In this document: in pieces, positions 1 through 12,289 of the stretch
How the letters are laid out: every line of letters begins with the position of its first letter
Position numbering within the stretch: position 1 is the first letter of the stretch
DNA from: Pampus argenteus
Lineage: Eukaryota; Chordata; Actinopteri; Scombriformes; Stromateidae
Reading direction: 5' to 3'
DNA: 64,000 bases
Assembly: GCA_036937835.1 (NCBI GenBank)
Contig: CM072876.1
Location: 12,279,501-12,343,500, forward strand
Made by a program: the position numbers and the translations under genes
The notes under the pieces: generated by a model
Seen by the model: the letters and a program-made list of their open reading frames with translations, nothing else
Database searches by the model: none
What the model was told of the DNA's origin: nothing

Positions 1-839
1 CTTCAGGGTAAATCCTGTGCAGTGGGGTTACAGCACGATCGCCTCTTTACATTTTTGCACCATTGACAACATATGACCACAGCTTTTAATCTTTACAGTA
101 ACAACAACCATATACTTTAATATGAGCCGTCATTCTCAACCTTTTCACAACTCAGCGATAGGTGAGTTCAGTATTCTCTTATATGCTTCTGTTATGCCAC
201 CTCTTTTCTTCTTCTTCTTCTTCATTGTTATCATATTTAAAGGTGTAGTCCAGTTCCATTAGATGTGTTTTTTTCCTTATAAATAAAGCATCTGTATAGA
301 TGATTCTTATATAGATAGAAGATTCTTAGAGGACTATTCAGCCATAAAAACATGGAAATTAAAGTTGTTAAATTCAAATCAAAGAGAAGAGAGACAATTC
401 TTGGAGGATTTAATCCCAGATATGCAGAATTCCCAGATTTTCTTTCCGTATATTTGTTCTCAGCGTTGTCTATAAGTATATGGAAAACAGATAAGCAAAT
501 GACGTTGATTCTCATTTCTTCATAATTTTTTTCCCACAGGCATTTTCAATTCACTTCTGACTTCCCTCCATAGTCAAGTATTTTTTGTTGGCATTGGGAG
601 GTTTTTTTTTCTGGATTTGCAGATGGTGTAGATACATGAGGAAAATTATCCCTGACAGGAACTAAATACCAGAGACGTTGCAGTTTCACAGCATCTATCA
701 CGAGGCCAAGTCGCCAACAGCATTTAATGAAATCTGAAAAATGAACAGAAAATGTAATTCCATGCAGATAGAAAAAGTAATAAATCTGTCTGTAAATCTC
801 TTCAAAAATTGTCAGCGATGCCTTTGCCAGCCTATGAGG

Positions 840-880
840 CTATCGGGCCCACGCTCCTCCAGGCAGCATGGGCCCGATAG
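840..880. repeat. Perfect 12-bp inverted repeat (hairpin)
   Basis: CTATCGGGCCCA at 840-851 is matched exactly by its reverse complement at 869-880, separated by a 17-base spacer. The arms are GC-rich in otherwise AT-rich DNA. Pairing does not extend usefully beyond the 12-bp stem, which makes a canonical microRNA precursor unlikely. It lies within a GC-richer island of about 400 bp. Confidence 0.9.
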
Positions 881-1404
881 TGTTCGCCTTCAGTGTAGAC
901 TTCAAACAAAACCTGCAACATCTCGCTTGTGTGTGTGTTGTGGTTCAGGCTGCGAGGTTGTGAGGTCTCACGGCTATGCCAGCGGGAACGGCAGGGGGCA
1001 CAGGAGCCTTGGAGGTCCTGGTTTTACAGTGCAGAAGTTCACCGCGTACACATACCAGCCCCCACTCTGCTACGACTGGAGTTTGTCACTTGCAGATTTA
1101 TATTCCTCTCTATTAAACCTCCTTTACAAGCCAACCGAGAATCCCGGAGATGTAGAGAAGGAGAAAGAGAGAGAGAGAGAGAGTGGGAAACACATGAGGA
1201 GAGGCATGAAATGAAGGAACAAAGCAGGTTTTAATGACTGTTGGAAAAGCAGTGAAAGTGATGTTACGTCTAAGCCTTACGGATCCATTTAGTTCCACTT
1301 TAATCAGCGTGGAAGTAAATCACTGATGCTTTAAAATAACTAGAAAGCTGAGAGATATTAAAACGGTATCAATTTTAGGTCAAAGGTCACCATCATAATT
1401 AGAA

Positions 1405-1674
1405 ATGCAACTAATGATTTTTTTCATTATCAATTCATTCTATAAAGTCTATAAAATATGAAAAACGGTGAAAACATGCACATCTGTGACATATTTTGCC
1501 AGGCCAACAATGCAAACCTCAAATATTAAATTTAATATAATGTAAGACGAGGATTTGAGAACCCGAGACATCACTTTTTTTTGGCATTTTTGCTAACAAT
1601 TCAACAATTGATAAATTATAGAAATAGTTGCCAATTAATTTTCAGCTGATCATTTAATCGACTGATCGTTGCAA
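1405..1674. repeat. Dispersed fish repeat with imperfect terminal inverted repeats
   Basis: The left end (GCAACTAATGATT) and the right end (ending GACTGATCGTTGCAA) form an imperfect inverted repeat around AT-rich sequence. The motifs TCTATAAAATATGAAAAA and CAATTAATTTTC are typical of an abundant teleost interspersed element. Related, more degraded copies occur at about 3024-3180 and 24,855-25,080. I infer a nonautonomous DNA transposon and cannot name the family with certainty. Confidence 0.6.
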
Positions 1675-2664
1675 TGTAAAATGTTTAGGTTTTTTTAACA
1701 AATCAAGTCAACTTAACTGTTAATTATTTTAGACTTTAGAATTTCGAATATATTAGTAGCCATTTTTTGTGTTTGTTTTCTAAATATATAAATATTCTTC
1801 AATCATAGTTATCAAATTACATTCTCAAAGACAACATATATATACATATATTACATATATTACTATTTTTACACTTCATCCATCAAAATTCTGAAGACTT
1901 TCCTTTTTTTTGCCTCTTGTGCCGTACGACAACAGTCACAAGGATGTCTGAGACACACAGTTAATAGTTTCATCCCCTGCACCCTCCTTCACTAATGGAA
2001 GTTGCTTTTATGGGAGTCTGACTCTGTGGACTTGTTGAATGTTCTGATATCCAAATTTATTTTTGTTGTCATCTGTGGTAGACTGAACCCAGAAGTATCC
2101 ACATCCTCATAAAATCACCCTGGGAGCTTTCACAATCCTATTTTCCATCCTGTCCGATCATTTCTCTGTGGTCTTACACAGCTCTGTCGTTTACAGACTA
2201 AAGTAAAAGAGAAAAGGCTTCTTTCTTCCGAAGCCGAACTCGATGCTCTCGTTTGGACTATTAGATTCACAGTTTTAAACCTTTTTAGGCTTCATTAGAA
2301 ACAAATAGGAGTTTATATTGTGCATAAATATTTAATGTGAATGCACTCGCACTATACCTAGCTCTTAATGTCTAACCACAAAATGTTTAAGTAAACAATA
2401 AAAAAAACTTAAAAGTCTGGGAGATGAGGATAAAAAGATTTCTCAGGATAAACATAAAGCTTATAGCATTTCTCTTCTGTCCTCTGCTATTCAGAGCACT
2501 ATTTATGAAAATGTATAAAATTCTGCACATAATCATGTTCCCTGAAATTGTGTAGATGTTTTTTTTGTTCTGATTGATCTTTTTTCTTACAGCTATCTTT
2601 TACCAAGAGATGTCTTTCTATATATTGAATGTAGGACATAGCAGTGTCTTATAGTGATAGTAGA

Positions 2665-2668
2665 TCTA

Positions 2669-2715
<47 letters not shown>

Positions 2716-2716
2716 A
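2665..2716. repeat. (TCTA)n microsatellite
   Basis: About 13 nearly perfect tetranucleotide units. A small Tc1-type hairpin element lies about 40 bp downstream. Confidence 0.95.
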
Positions 2717-2753
2717 TTAGGTGTGGGCCAAATTGATGCATGCATGACGTGTA

Positions 2754-2825
2754 CAGCACCAGTCCAATGTTTGGATACACTTTCTCAGTCCAGGGACGAT
2801 GCATCCAAACTTTTGACTGGTGCTG
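2754..2825. mobile_element. Tc1/mariner-type miniature hairpin element (72 bp)
   Basis: The element begins CAGCACCAGTCCAATGTTTG and ends with the near-complement ACTTTTGACTGGTGCTG. A TA dinucleotide stands immediately outside both ends, as expected from Tc1/mariner TA-target duplication. The termini resemble the consensus of a fish Tc1-like inverted repeat. There is no coding capacity. A related, more diverged copy is at 29,406-29,485. Confidence 0.75.
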
Positions 2826-3023
2826 TACAAAAAAAACAAAAACTAAATAATTAGTCAGCAAACCACTTAAAAATACATTTATATAACTATAATGTTAAGC
2901 TTACATTTCCAAGTTTCTTACAAGCCAACATTTGACATTCGTGCTTAAAATTGTGATTTTTTACAAATACAACTTAATACTTATTAACGTAAAGGAGCAA
3001 ATACCCACGTTATTAATAAACTA

Positions 3024-3180
3024 AAGCTGCAACGATTAGTTGCTTAAATGATTAGTTGATCCACAGAAAATTAATTGATCTCTTGTAGTTATTTTTAAAG
3101 AAAGGACAAGCCAAACAGTCTCTTGTTCCAGCTTCTTACATGTCAAGAGTTTATGCTTTTCTTTGTCATATATGATAGTA
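3024..3180. repeat. Degraded copy of the dispersed repeat seen at 1405
   Basis: AAAGCTGCAACGATTAGTTG, ATGATTAGTTGATCCACAG and AAAATTAATTGATC match the terminal region of the same repeat family. The internal part and the other end are degraded or missing. Confidence 0.6.
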
Positions 3181-6100
3181 AAATAGATATAATTTTGTTT
3201 TTGATTGTTGGTTGAATAAAACTAGCAATTTGAATCCGTGACCTTGGGCTGTGTATTTATCATTATTTTGTGGCTAAAGACAAGTCCGTTGCCGCCCGAT
3301 ACAAGGTGCTGTATTATAGAATCAGTGCAGTCCTGCCTTTGTGCACAAGAGGGCGTCGTCTTCCTTTCTAACCTAAATCATCAATGCATTCAGTCTCAGG
3401 TCTGTTGTTGCCTTCTCTGCACAGGAGATTAATGGGAGTTTCATAAATTCACAATGTATCACACACTCCCCTTGTAAAGAGAGAAAGAGGTGGACTTGAA
3501 CTGTATGCATATGGACGAGGTGTATATTGAGCATATGGAGGGGAGGTGTCTCACCTTCCTCTTCCTCCTTGACTGCTTTCACTTATTTCTTCCATCTGTC
3601 CTTCCTTCCTCCCAGCCACCTGCATTATGACAAAAATCTGCATCTCTGTCCAAGGGACTGCGACTTCAGCGAGACTTTGCTTCTTATCAGGCTGCAAAAC
3701 AGCATCAAAAACCAGGCAGGTCTGTGTATGAACAGCGGGGGGGAGAAATGTTTCACTGTCATCTGAGTCACAAATTCCTGCAGCCTCTCTGCTTCCGCCC
3801 TGTCGCGATCTGACACTGCTCGCTGAATCACGGTGTCTAAAGATAGATTGCTCATTTGCAGCAACAGTATGGGTCAAGCAGTGCAAGGTAAAGGTGAATC
3901 AGAAGTCACGCAGAGGAGTAAAAAGTTCAACAGCCTGTTTTGCAAAGCAAAAGAGACAGGCATATGGTTGTCTTTGTCCTCCTACCTCAACTCTCCTGAG
4001 ACATGGTGTTTGTCAGAGTAATAAAGCTGTCCCATAACCCCATAACCTCTGCAATATTCATGATCCAACCCCAGGCCTGAGCGCAAAGTTTGTGCCTCAC
4101 AAGACAGCTTGATAAGTGTTAGACCTGAGTCTGTTCCCAGGCTCAACCATAACAAGCACATTGTCTACCTGGGTTACCATGGATCGAGCTAGACCAGACA
4201 CCCAACAACCCACGCCAGCTTGTGAAAACACACTCCTCATTGGTTCAGCCCTGGCGCTCACGGAGAGCTATCCCACTCTGTTTACTGATGTCACAGGCTG
4301 GACAGAGCCCATAATAGGCAATGGCTCAACTCAACATTACGACCTGTTTATAAACGAGGTAAAAAAAATGACACTTTTATTGCCCATCGCTGCAGCGTCC
4401 CTCGTGTCCTGCCATGGCCCTGGGCTCTCCTACCTTGTCCTGTCATATCAATGGAGCACTTCTGTGAGAAAATAAGTCAACAAGGTGAGACAGATGGAGA
4501 GAGAAACACACACACACACACACACACACTCATCAGAGGGAGAGGACAGGGGACTATCTGGACAGTGAAAGCTTTAACACAGCATCTCATAAACATGCAT
4601 TAATCAGAGCAGAGGTCTGGCATAACGGCTGTAACATACAAATCAAGACGAGTGAGAGCAAGAGACAGGACGCCTGGTGATCCACTTTATGAACTGGTCA
4701 AGTTGTGTCTTCTCCAAAGTCATCTAGTGTGGTTGAGCTGATGGAGCTGAACACTACACTACACACAGCAACAACACGCAGCAGCGTCAATGTTGTCAGT
4801 CATGTTGAGTTCTGTGTTAGTAATTTTGATCTACTATATGGACATCAAGAAAAACTGTACAAGATATGTTGACGTTTTTTCTAGTCTGTCTTAAAACCAG
4901 TACTGACTTATATGTATATGTGTGTATATGTACAGTGAAACGTCTAATTTAGATAATACCAATCAACAAGTAATCATGCCGCAACAAGTCAAGATTTTAT
5001 CTTACATTAAAAAATACTTAATACATCAAGGATATACAGGAACCACATAAGTATGAAAATGACTAGAAGTGGAGATGTGAGACACACCAGCTGTGATCTA
5101 ATCAAATTAGTAGAAAGTCTGTGCTGTTTAGATGGCAGCTGTCAGAGTATTAAACTACCTCAGAACAAAGTCTTCAAAGAAATCAGTCATCTGTGTTTGC
5201 TGAGAACGCTGCGAGCAAACTAAGTTTGTGTTACTGTGTTCTTCTGAGAAACATTGATGTTAAGATGTGATGCTGGGTTCCTTTTTTTTCCAAGTATGCC
5301 TTTACCTCGATAGTTTTCGCTAAAATTAAAATAGAAATCACTCGCATACATCAATGGTGCCATGAAACACTGTGGTAATTGGTTCTTTTTCTGTCCACAA
5401 GAGCGCAGCAGTCTCTTCCTCCATATCTTTACAGCATGAGCATGGCTGCAGGGAGCGTCAGCTGCCCCCACTGAGAAGCTCTGTTATGTTATCACACTGT
5501 GCTATTTATAAAAGTCCTGATTCAGCTTCACTGAAGTCTCAATTCAGGGGGAAAAAAAATATGAGAACCTAAAGAAACAAAGTTGGCATCGTGTTAAAAT
5601 TAGTTTCTCATAAATGGATGATCATGAAGAAATGTTTGCAGGGGTGGCAGCTGAGGATATGCTATCTTAACATAAATGGCATTTCATTTAAAGACCTGTA
5701 TTTCATGTATGCAGAGTGCAATGTAATGTCAATCTGACATGTTGTCTTTCACCCTCCCTCTGCGCCATGCGTGAAGGTGAAAAGGCTTCCGACTCCACAA
5801 AAGCTATTAAAAACACATCAGTGGGCCACACTGTTGCACTGAGATGACATATTGCTTCATTACGATGAACATGGGCACCGTCATTTATGGATTACACCAT
5901 CCTGCTGCTGAAAATATTCCTCAGTAAATGCTCCTGTCCGTGTAACGTTTGATAACTGTTGGAATCAAGTCAATGCATTTTATGATGTGACAACGCTACG
6001 GTTGAGGTTTGTTTAAGGTGTATAGGGAAAGTTCAATTAGGTTACCTTCGTTGTCACGGTTACAGTCATGACGTTGTTAGGGGGATGATCCAGTCAAACC

Positions 6101-9100
6101 AATCTCCTCCATATGTGGATTTTGTCGCTATATATTTTGCTGAATGCCTCGGACCACCTTGGGGAAAATATCGAGAGGGCGACGGACACGTTGTTGGTCT
6201 TGATGATTTGGAAACATGTTTTTCAGTCTCTTATTTTAGTGTCGTTGCTTTTGTATTCACATTTTCCACTTTTCTCTCCTCGGAATCATTATTTTTGCAT
6301 TAGTCAGTCAAATCTTTAAGGCGTCTGTATGCTCCAACCAAAGTACATATTACCTGGTTGACCGTTGTCTGAACCCCCCACCCCTCACACTCACACACAC
6401 ACACACACTCACACATATTTCCATCATCTAAATCAGGGGGGGGGAACTGTGTCGGACAATTTCTGTAATTTTCCTAAACCAACACTCTGACATTCACACC
6501 CACTTTTCACAGTAACTGGCCTGGCGTGTGGAGGCGAGGAAGTAAGCAGGGTTGGAACTTCTCTTTTCAAGCTCTCTCTTTTCATTTTTCAGAAAATTGC
6601 ATCTTACGTCACTTTTTTAGGTGAACAAACTATAAATGGCTTCGAGGAAATATTGTCCAGACGTTTGTTCCATTGCCCTTTTATTTCACCACATGCGTCT
6701 TTTTCTTGAGATGAAGCAATGCGTTAGAAGCCTTTATAAAGATCTAGTGTTCATTCTTAGATTATTTCATACAGTATGAGACCAAATCAGAAAAATTAAA
6801 AAAAAGATTTTCAGCTTTATTTCTTATACTTTTCTAATAGCCAGTTAAGTTTGTTGCCTTGTCATTTGCAAAAAAATATTAATCAAATCAGCCACATCGG
6901 GGTCTAAGTTTAGATGTTGAGGTTCACCCTCTACACCAAAGTCCCCTCATCCTATACTGTGCTCACTGCACTGAAACGTATACACTCATGTTTTCACTGT
7001 TTTCACTGAAAGATACTTATGTGTGTGTGTGTGCGCCTTTGTTTCTATTGTTGTTTTTACTGTGTGAATCTACATGTACAGTAGTGCTCTTCAGGGAGAA
7101 CGCTTGTGAGCCTTTTCTCTTTTGCACAGCAGATTTGCTTTTTATCTTGTTTTTTTTTTATGTATCAGTAGGCGCTTGTGTTGAACTAGTGACTCAAATT
7201 CAATCTAAAAGAAGAGACTCGTCCTCGTACAGTATCTATTCAAGGACAGACTCTTGAATGAGGTTCCAGTTACCATGGAAAAAATGTACCTCTGTCCCAC
7301 AACCAAAAATGAAGCCTGCAGCAACTTAATACAGCAACATACCTCGATGCCAAGCAACATGCCAGCTCACAGCGCGTCACTTGGAAAACATTGGTAATCG
7401 ACGTTTACAAAACATTTGAGAAAACCGACGGCTTTTCAGGCAATATGCGTGTTTTTATAATGACAAGAACTTGTGTTATAGATAATTACTATCATCATCC
7501 TGCTGTTTTTCAGGCTTCGCGATATTTTAGCCCCGTGATTGAGTTGCATGGCTAGTTTAATAAACTCTGCAGCTGTTGTTTGTGAAGGCACCTAGGAAAC
7601 AGAGGTAATTGATGGACCTATTGAGTTACACTCGCCGCATATGAAACCTCCATGGCAGAGAAAGTCAAGGATACTAATATGAGCTCAAGTTTGCACCTTT
7701 AGCTCACTGTCTGCACACAGAACAGTCGGTGACAAGTTAAGTTACTATGAGTTTTGATGAGTTATTGCATGTGTGTATACATGTACCGTATGCACATGTA
7801 CATGTGCACACTCATACATGCGTGCACGCCTGACTGAAAGGTCACACTCTATTAATACACAGTGGACCATTCACAAGCTTGAACTTTTCTCACTGCAGTT
7901 AATGAGAACAGAAGATTTGACTCCCACCTGGGAAAAAATGTGATTTACTGTCGTGTACGTTTTAACACCAAAAGGTTGCGTTAAAAATAACAGCACACGG
8001 GAGTAAAATAACATTGAAAGTTCGCATTTATGTCTGCGCAGTGACGAGGAGGGAACTCCGGTTCAAAGTTATTCATTCCCCGACAGACGCTGAAGTATGT
8101 CTGTGTGAAAATCGGTCGCATTTGCACGCTGAACTTGGAACATGAGATTCGGTCATCCATCAAAATCCGTCAACGTTATAACAGTGTGTGGCTTTTGACT
8201 ACTTGTTTGAGCACTTAGCAGATAAGTGCTCCAGTAAAATGGGGTCTAAATTATTGTTTTGGCTTGCTGGGACCCCCCACTGTGCAATATAATAGGTGGG
8301 TTGAATGTGTCATGAAGACTTGTGACGGGGGGTTTCCCAGGGGAAAAAAAGTTGATGGAAAGATGAGGAGGAGGGAGGGGACCCACTTTCTCTCACTCTG
8401 AGGGTAAAGAGCGAGAGGAGGGCGGCTGAGCAGGACCAGACAGCTTTCATGATAGGTTCAAAACTCCACTGAGTTCATTTAGAGGAACAAATGAACAGGA
8501 AGTATAGTTTAAATTAAAAAGAAACTAATATCCTTTCTCTTTAATTCCTATTGCTATCTAGAAAGTTGTTTCTTAGATCTAGATAGTAATACAGATGTGG
8601 GTGTTCTTAAAATAAACCGGTTTCTCGTCTGGTTTTTCGTATGAAACGTCCATCTTCTTCTTTATGTAATCGTGTGATATCACGCAACTCATTGAACACT
8701 TCCCCCTGAGGCTGGTGTTGTGACCTGCCTGTGCCAGAACTCTTCGTGTGTGTGCATGCACGTGTGATTTGTGGTGATGAACTAAAATGAGGCCTGCAAT
8801 TAAAATAACTTATCTGGAGCAGAAGAAAATAAAAAAAGAGAGAGAGAGAGGTCAGCTATAGTTGTCACCCAAAGTCGCCGGTGTGTCTTTAACTTTTGAG
8901 GCATGCTCTGCTTTGGATAGCAGCATCCATTTAATTGTCAGCGCTTGACATACAGTATCAATATATAAAATAAGCACAATGTTCACTCTTAGAGGTTATA
9001 TTGCAGTAAGTGTCTAAATAAGATAATAAAACACATGGGGTTTGGCGGGTTTAGACCTTTATATGTTATCAATACAATACAATAAAAAAGTATAATGTGT

Positions 9101-10744
9101 AAATGTTATAAACTGATTCCAGTATTTTTTGGAATGAACACATTCATAATAAATGCATATCAATGTGTTTATTGTTTAACTGTTCTGCCTGCAACTTTAC
9201 TGTTTGGGTTCACTCTCAGCGCTAAAGTAACTGTTTCATGAAAAGGAGGAAACTACAGGCTATTGAAAGGAAATAAGTAATTACATAAAACATACATTTA
9301 TGAAGTCATTCACTTATGAAGTTACAGTAATCCTAAATATCTCTACAGTTTCAGTATTTTTAAACCCGCTGTGATCATCAGCTCTGTGCAATGACACAAC
9401 TTTCTAAAGTTTCTAGGGTTTGGTGACATCATTTTTAAAATAAATTATAAAACATTTCTATAACCCATAACAGAACCTGAATGATCCCTTTTTTGTCCCT
9501 GCTGTTTTAAAAATATGAATTTAATTAGTGACTTTGGGAATATAACTTTAACAAAACAATGCCAACTCAAGGTTCACTCACTAGCTTTTTGGTTTTCTAC
9601 TCTATCACGCGGTTTTCATTACTTTTCTCTCAGTCAAGTCAAGTCCATCACCGGTTGAAGATCATACGATGTGCTGATAAAGTTCCAGAAGAATGAACTT
9701 TCATACTTAATTGTAGGACTTTTTGTTTTAAACCGCTACATGACTGAGGAAAGGACATGACAGAAGGATATCAGGTCATTAGTCTTGCAGAAACAACATG
9801 ATGAGCTCACTTCAGATGATGCTGACATTTTCTAAAAAAGATCATTCAATTAGTCATATCTGACTTCATTTATGACTTCATGACACAGAGCTGTACACGG
9901 GTAAGCTCTTATTTAAAGTATTTTACCTACTGTATGTTTCTACATCTGGGATCTTCTGTATCAAGTGTCCATGAATAAAACCTGATCTCTGATCACTGCG
10001 GGTGAATCATGAGGCAAAGTAGAGCTTATACAGTACCGTGCAAAAATACATAAATAAATATGACTTGTTTTATGTTCTGATAACGTCACTCTCGTGGAGG
10101 AGGAGCTTCACCACAAGACAACTAACCCCACATATGGCCTTTCCACACTGAGACTGTACGACATATGGCTTGGTGTCACCACACTGAGCCCTGGCCTGTC
10201 TGTTGCACAGTGGTCAATGTGTGGCTAATATGTAACAAGACATGACACTTCAAAAATCCAGCGTGTGCCACCAGCGATAACAAAGCGCCACTGCGCTCAC
10301 TCTGCCAGCACGTGGACTCAGCAGCTCCAGATGACAGCGTTTATATCTCGTCTCTGAAGATATAAGATCATTTTGATCTTGCAGAATAAAAATGTTTCTT
10401 CATTTGCGCTCTCTTCCGAGCTCCTTGTCCTTCCCCGTCTTCGGTTCCACTGTAGGTAACATATTTGCATCTGCTTATTCGTAGAGGCATCACCATGGCG
10501 CCCATGTCATGCCCGGAGACTTCCTGTAATCTCCTCGGTACTCTGTTTGAAATGGGCCATGACCTCTTCTCCTTCCGCTTTCGATCCATCACACTCACTC
10601 CATCCCTCACTGCTCTGATTGTTCCTCTGTTTCTCTCTTTACACTCTTGTCTCGTGTTCTGGCGTCTACGAGCTGACTGCAGAGAATCACAGGCTTTACA
10701 GTTAGATACAGTTTATCTAGACTCATTTTACGTGAAATGAATAA

Positions 10745-10985
10745 ACACTGTAAGGTCACAAGTATGTGGACACATAAAAATGACACCCATGTGTGATTGT
10801 TGGACATCTCATTCGAGACATGAGCGTTAATCTGCTGCTATAACAGCCTCCGTTCTTCTTGGAAGGCTTTCCACGAGATCTTGGAACCTGACTGCGGAGC
10901 ATTCGTGAGATCGTTCGGCGATGTTGGGTGATAAAACCTGGCTCATGTTCCACCTCATCCTAAAAGGTGTTTGATGGGGTTGAGG
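10745..10985 (-). pseudogene. Remnant of Tc1-like transposase, C-terminal part
   Basis: Read on the minus strand, 10,970-10,985 encodes a residual D-L-N-P-I block, the signature next to the last catalytic acidic residue of Tc1/mariner DDE transposases. The adjoining 200 bp keeps the spacing of the transposase C-terminus and the 3' terminal region (AAGTATGTGGACAC near 10,759-10,772). The frame is broken and the N-terminal half is absent, so this is a dead fragment. Family assignment rests on recognising the motif; no restored product is implied. Confidence 0.65.
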
Positions 10986-11099
10986 TCAAAATAAAACAAA
11001 ATTTACAGCTACAGTCCACCTTCATACATTTTCATGTCATGTTATTTGTATTCCTGTTTTCTGTTCTGTCCTTTGGCATATTTTTGCTAGCTAAACATG

Positions 11100-11770
11100 A
11101 GAAGCATTATTTTATGTATGAGCTGTAAGTGCAAAGCGTTGCAGGCAGTGGCCTTTAGTGAAAGCCTTGGCGGGATGTCGTGCGAGTGCATCTTCCTGTG
11201 ACAAAGGGAGCTGCGTTGATGCTAACCAGTGCGGCAGTCCTCCGACTCTGAGATCCTCTGCTTTATTTCACTGCCTCCTCTGACTAAGACGGCAGCAAAA
11301 AGTATGCACACACTTGGTTATGTGTATGTGTGTGTGTGTGCACCTGTTTGTGTGTAGGGAAAAGGTAGGTCCTCCTCTCGGGCTCCGCTTTGCCTAATAC
11401 GTCCATGCAGGGCTTGCTGGAGAGCGGCGTGCAGCAGCACAAAGATCAGGGCTATTCTGGTGCTGCCAGCCTGTCCAGTGCTGATAGGAAAGGATTAATG
11501 AGGCGGGGCACTCATCACTCGTAATTAGAAACAACACTAAAAACTATTTTTGTGCCTGTTCCTATGGAGAGATCTTGACCCTTAGGCCAGCCACCCTCCT
11601 CCACCCCCAACACCCTTTCTCTTGCTAGCCATGAGGCAGTAGACGCCTGCAAAGTTGGAGTAAATATAGGCCCATAACTCCTGCAGCTATGTGACACATG
11701 GTTCAATGGAGGGGAGTGCAGATAATTCACAACTCTCACTGTGTACTCCGGTGGATGTTCAAATGTCAAG
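11100..11770. other. GC-richer island, candidate conserved noncoding element
   Basis: This stretch is less AT-rich than its surroundings, mostly non-repetitive apart from a short TG run at 11,325-11,341, and has no convincing open frame. The 11,490-11,530 part contains GGATTAATGAG and CGTAATTAGAAA, which resemble homeodomain-type sites. It lies beyond the 3' end of DUSP10. Regulatory function is inference only. Confidence 0.3.
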
Positions 11771-12289
11771 AGGCTGATAGAGGCTATCTGTGTCTCTTAA
11801 AATAAATACTGTAAGGCTTGTTTGTTGTTATTGATCCTTGTAATTAAAGAGTTTCTGAGGCTCTGTTGTCTCCTTGTGTTGCAGTCGGCTGCCCCGGCTT
11901 TCATTGTATTACAGGTGCCTTTCTTTATTCTTCAGTCTGTTGTTTCTCTTAGATTGGCAAGCTTTTCCTGATTTCAGCTTCTAATATGTGAGGGTTTTTC
12001 TGTTTTTCTCACTTTTACATCATTGTACATTTATATGTTTGGGTTTTGGACTTTTGGTCAGACAGAACAGGCTATTTGAAGACTTGGACTTGGAGAAAAA
12101 TAATTTTCACATACACATAGTCATCAATTATTAATATATAAACATTCTATATAGCAGCTTTAAACACTTAAATAAAAACATCTGGAGGTTTTTTTTTTAC
12201 TCCTCAAATATTATCATAAACAAATTAGAAACATATTTCCACGTAGTTTCGTACGTACGAAAATAAACGTTTCGGGACACCAAACCAAA

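Noticed and set aside
840..880. MicroRNA precursor interpretation of the 12-bp hairpin
   Set aside because: The stem is too short and pairing does not extend outward as in a microRNA precursor.
741..1214. 157-codon open frame at the window start
   Set aside because: Runs into a GAGAGA repeat and matches nothing recognised; the region is reported instead as a GC-rich island.
4116..4475. 119-codon plus-strand open frame
   Set aside because: No family resemblance, no splice context and ordinary composition; consistent with chance.
10028..10060. Possible Tc1-type terminus (TACAGTACCGTGCAAAAATA)
   Set aside because: Only one end is visible and it is too short to support an element.
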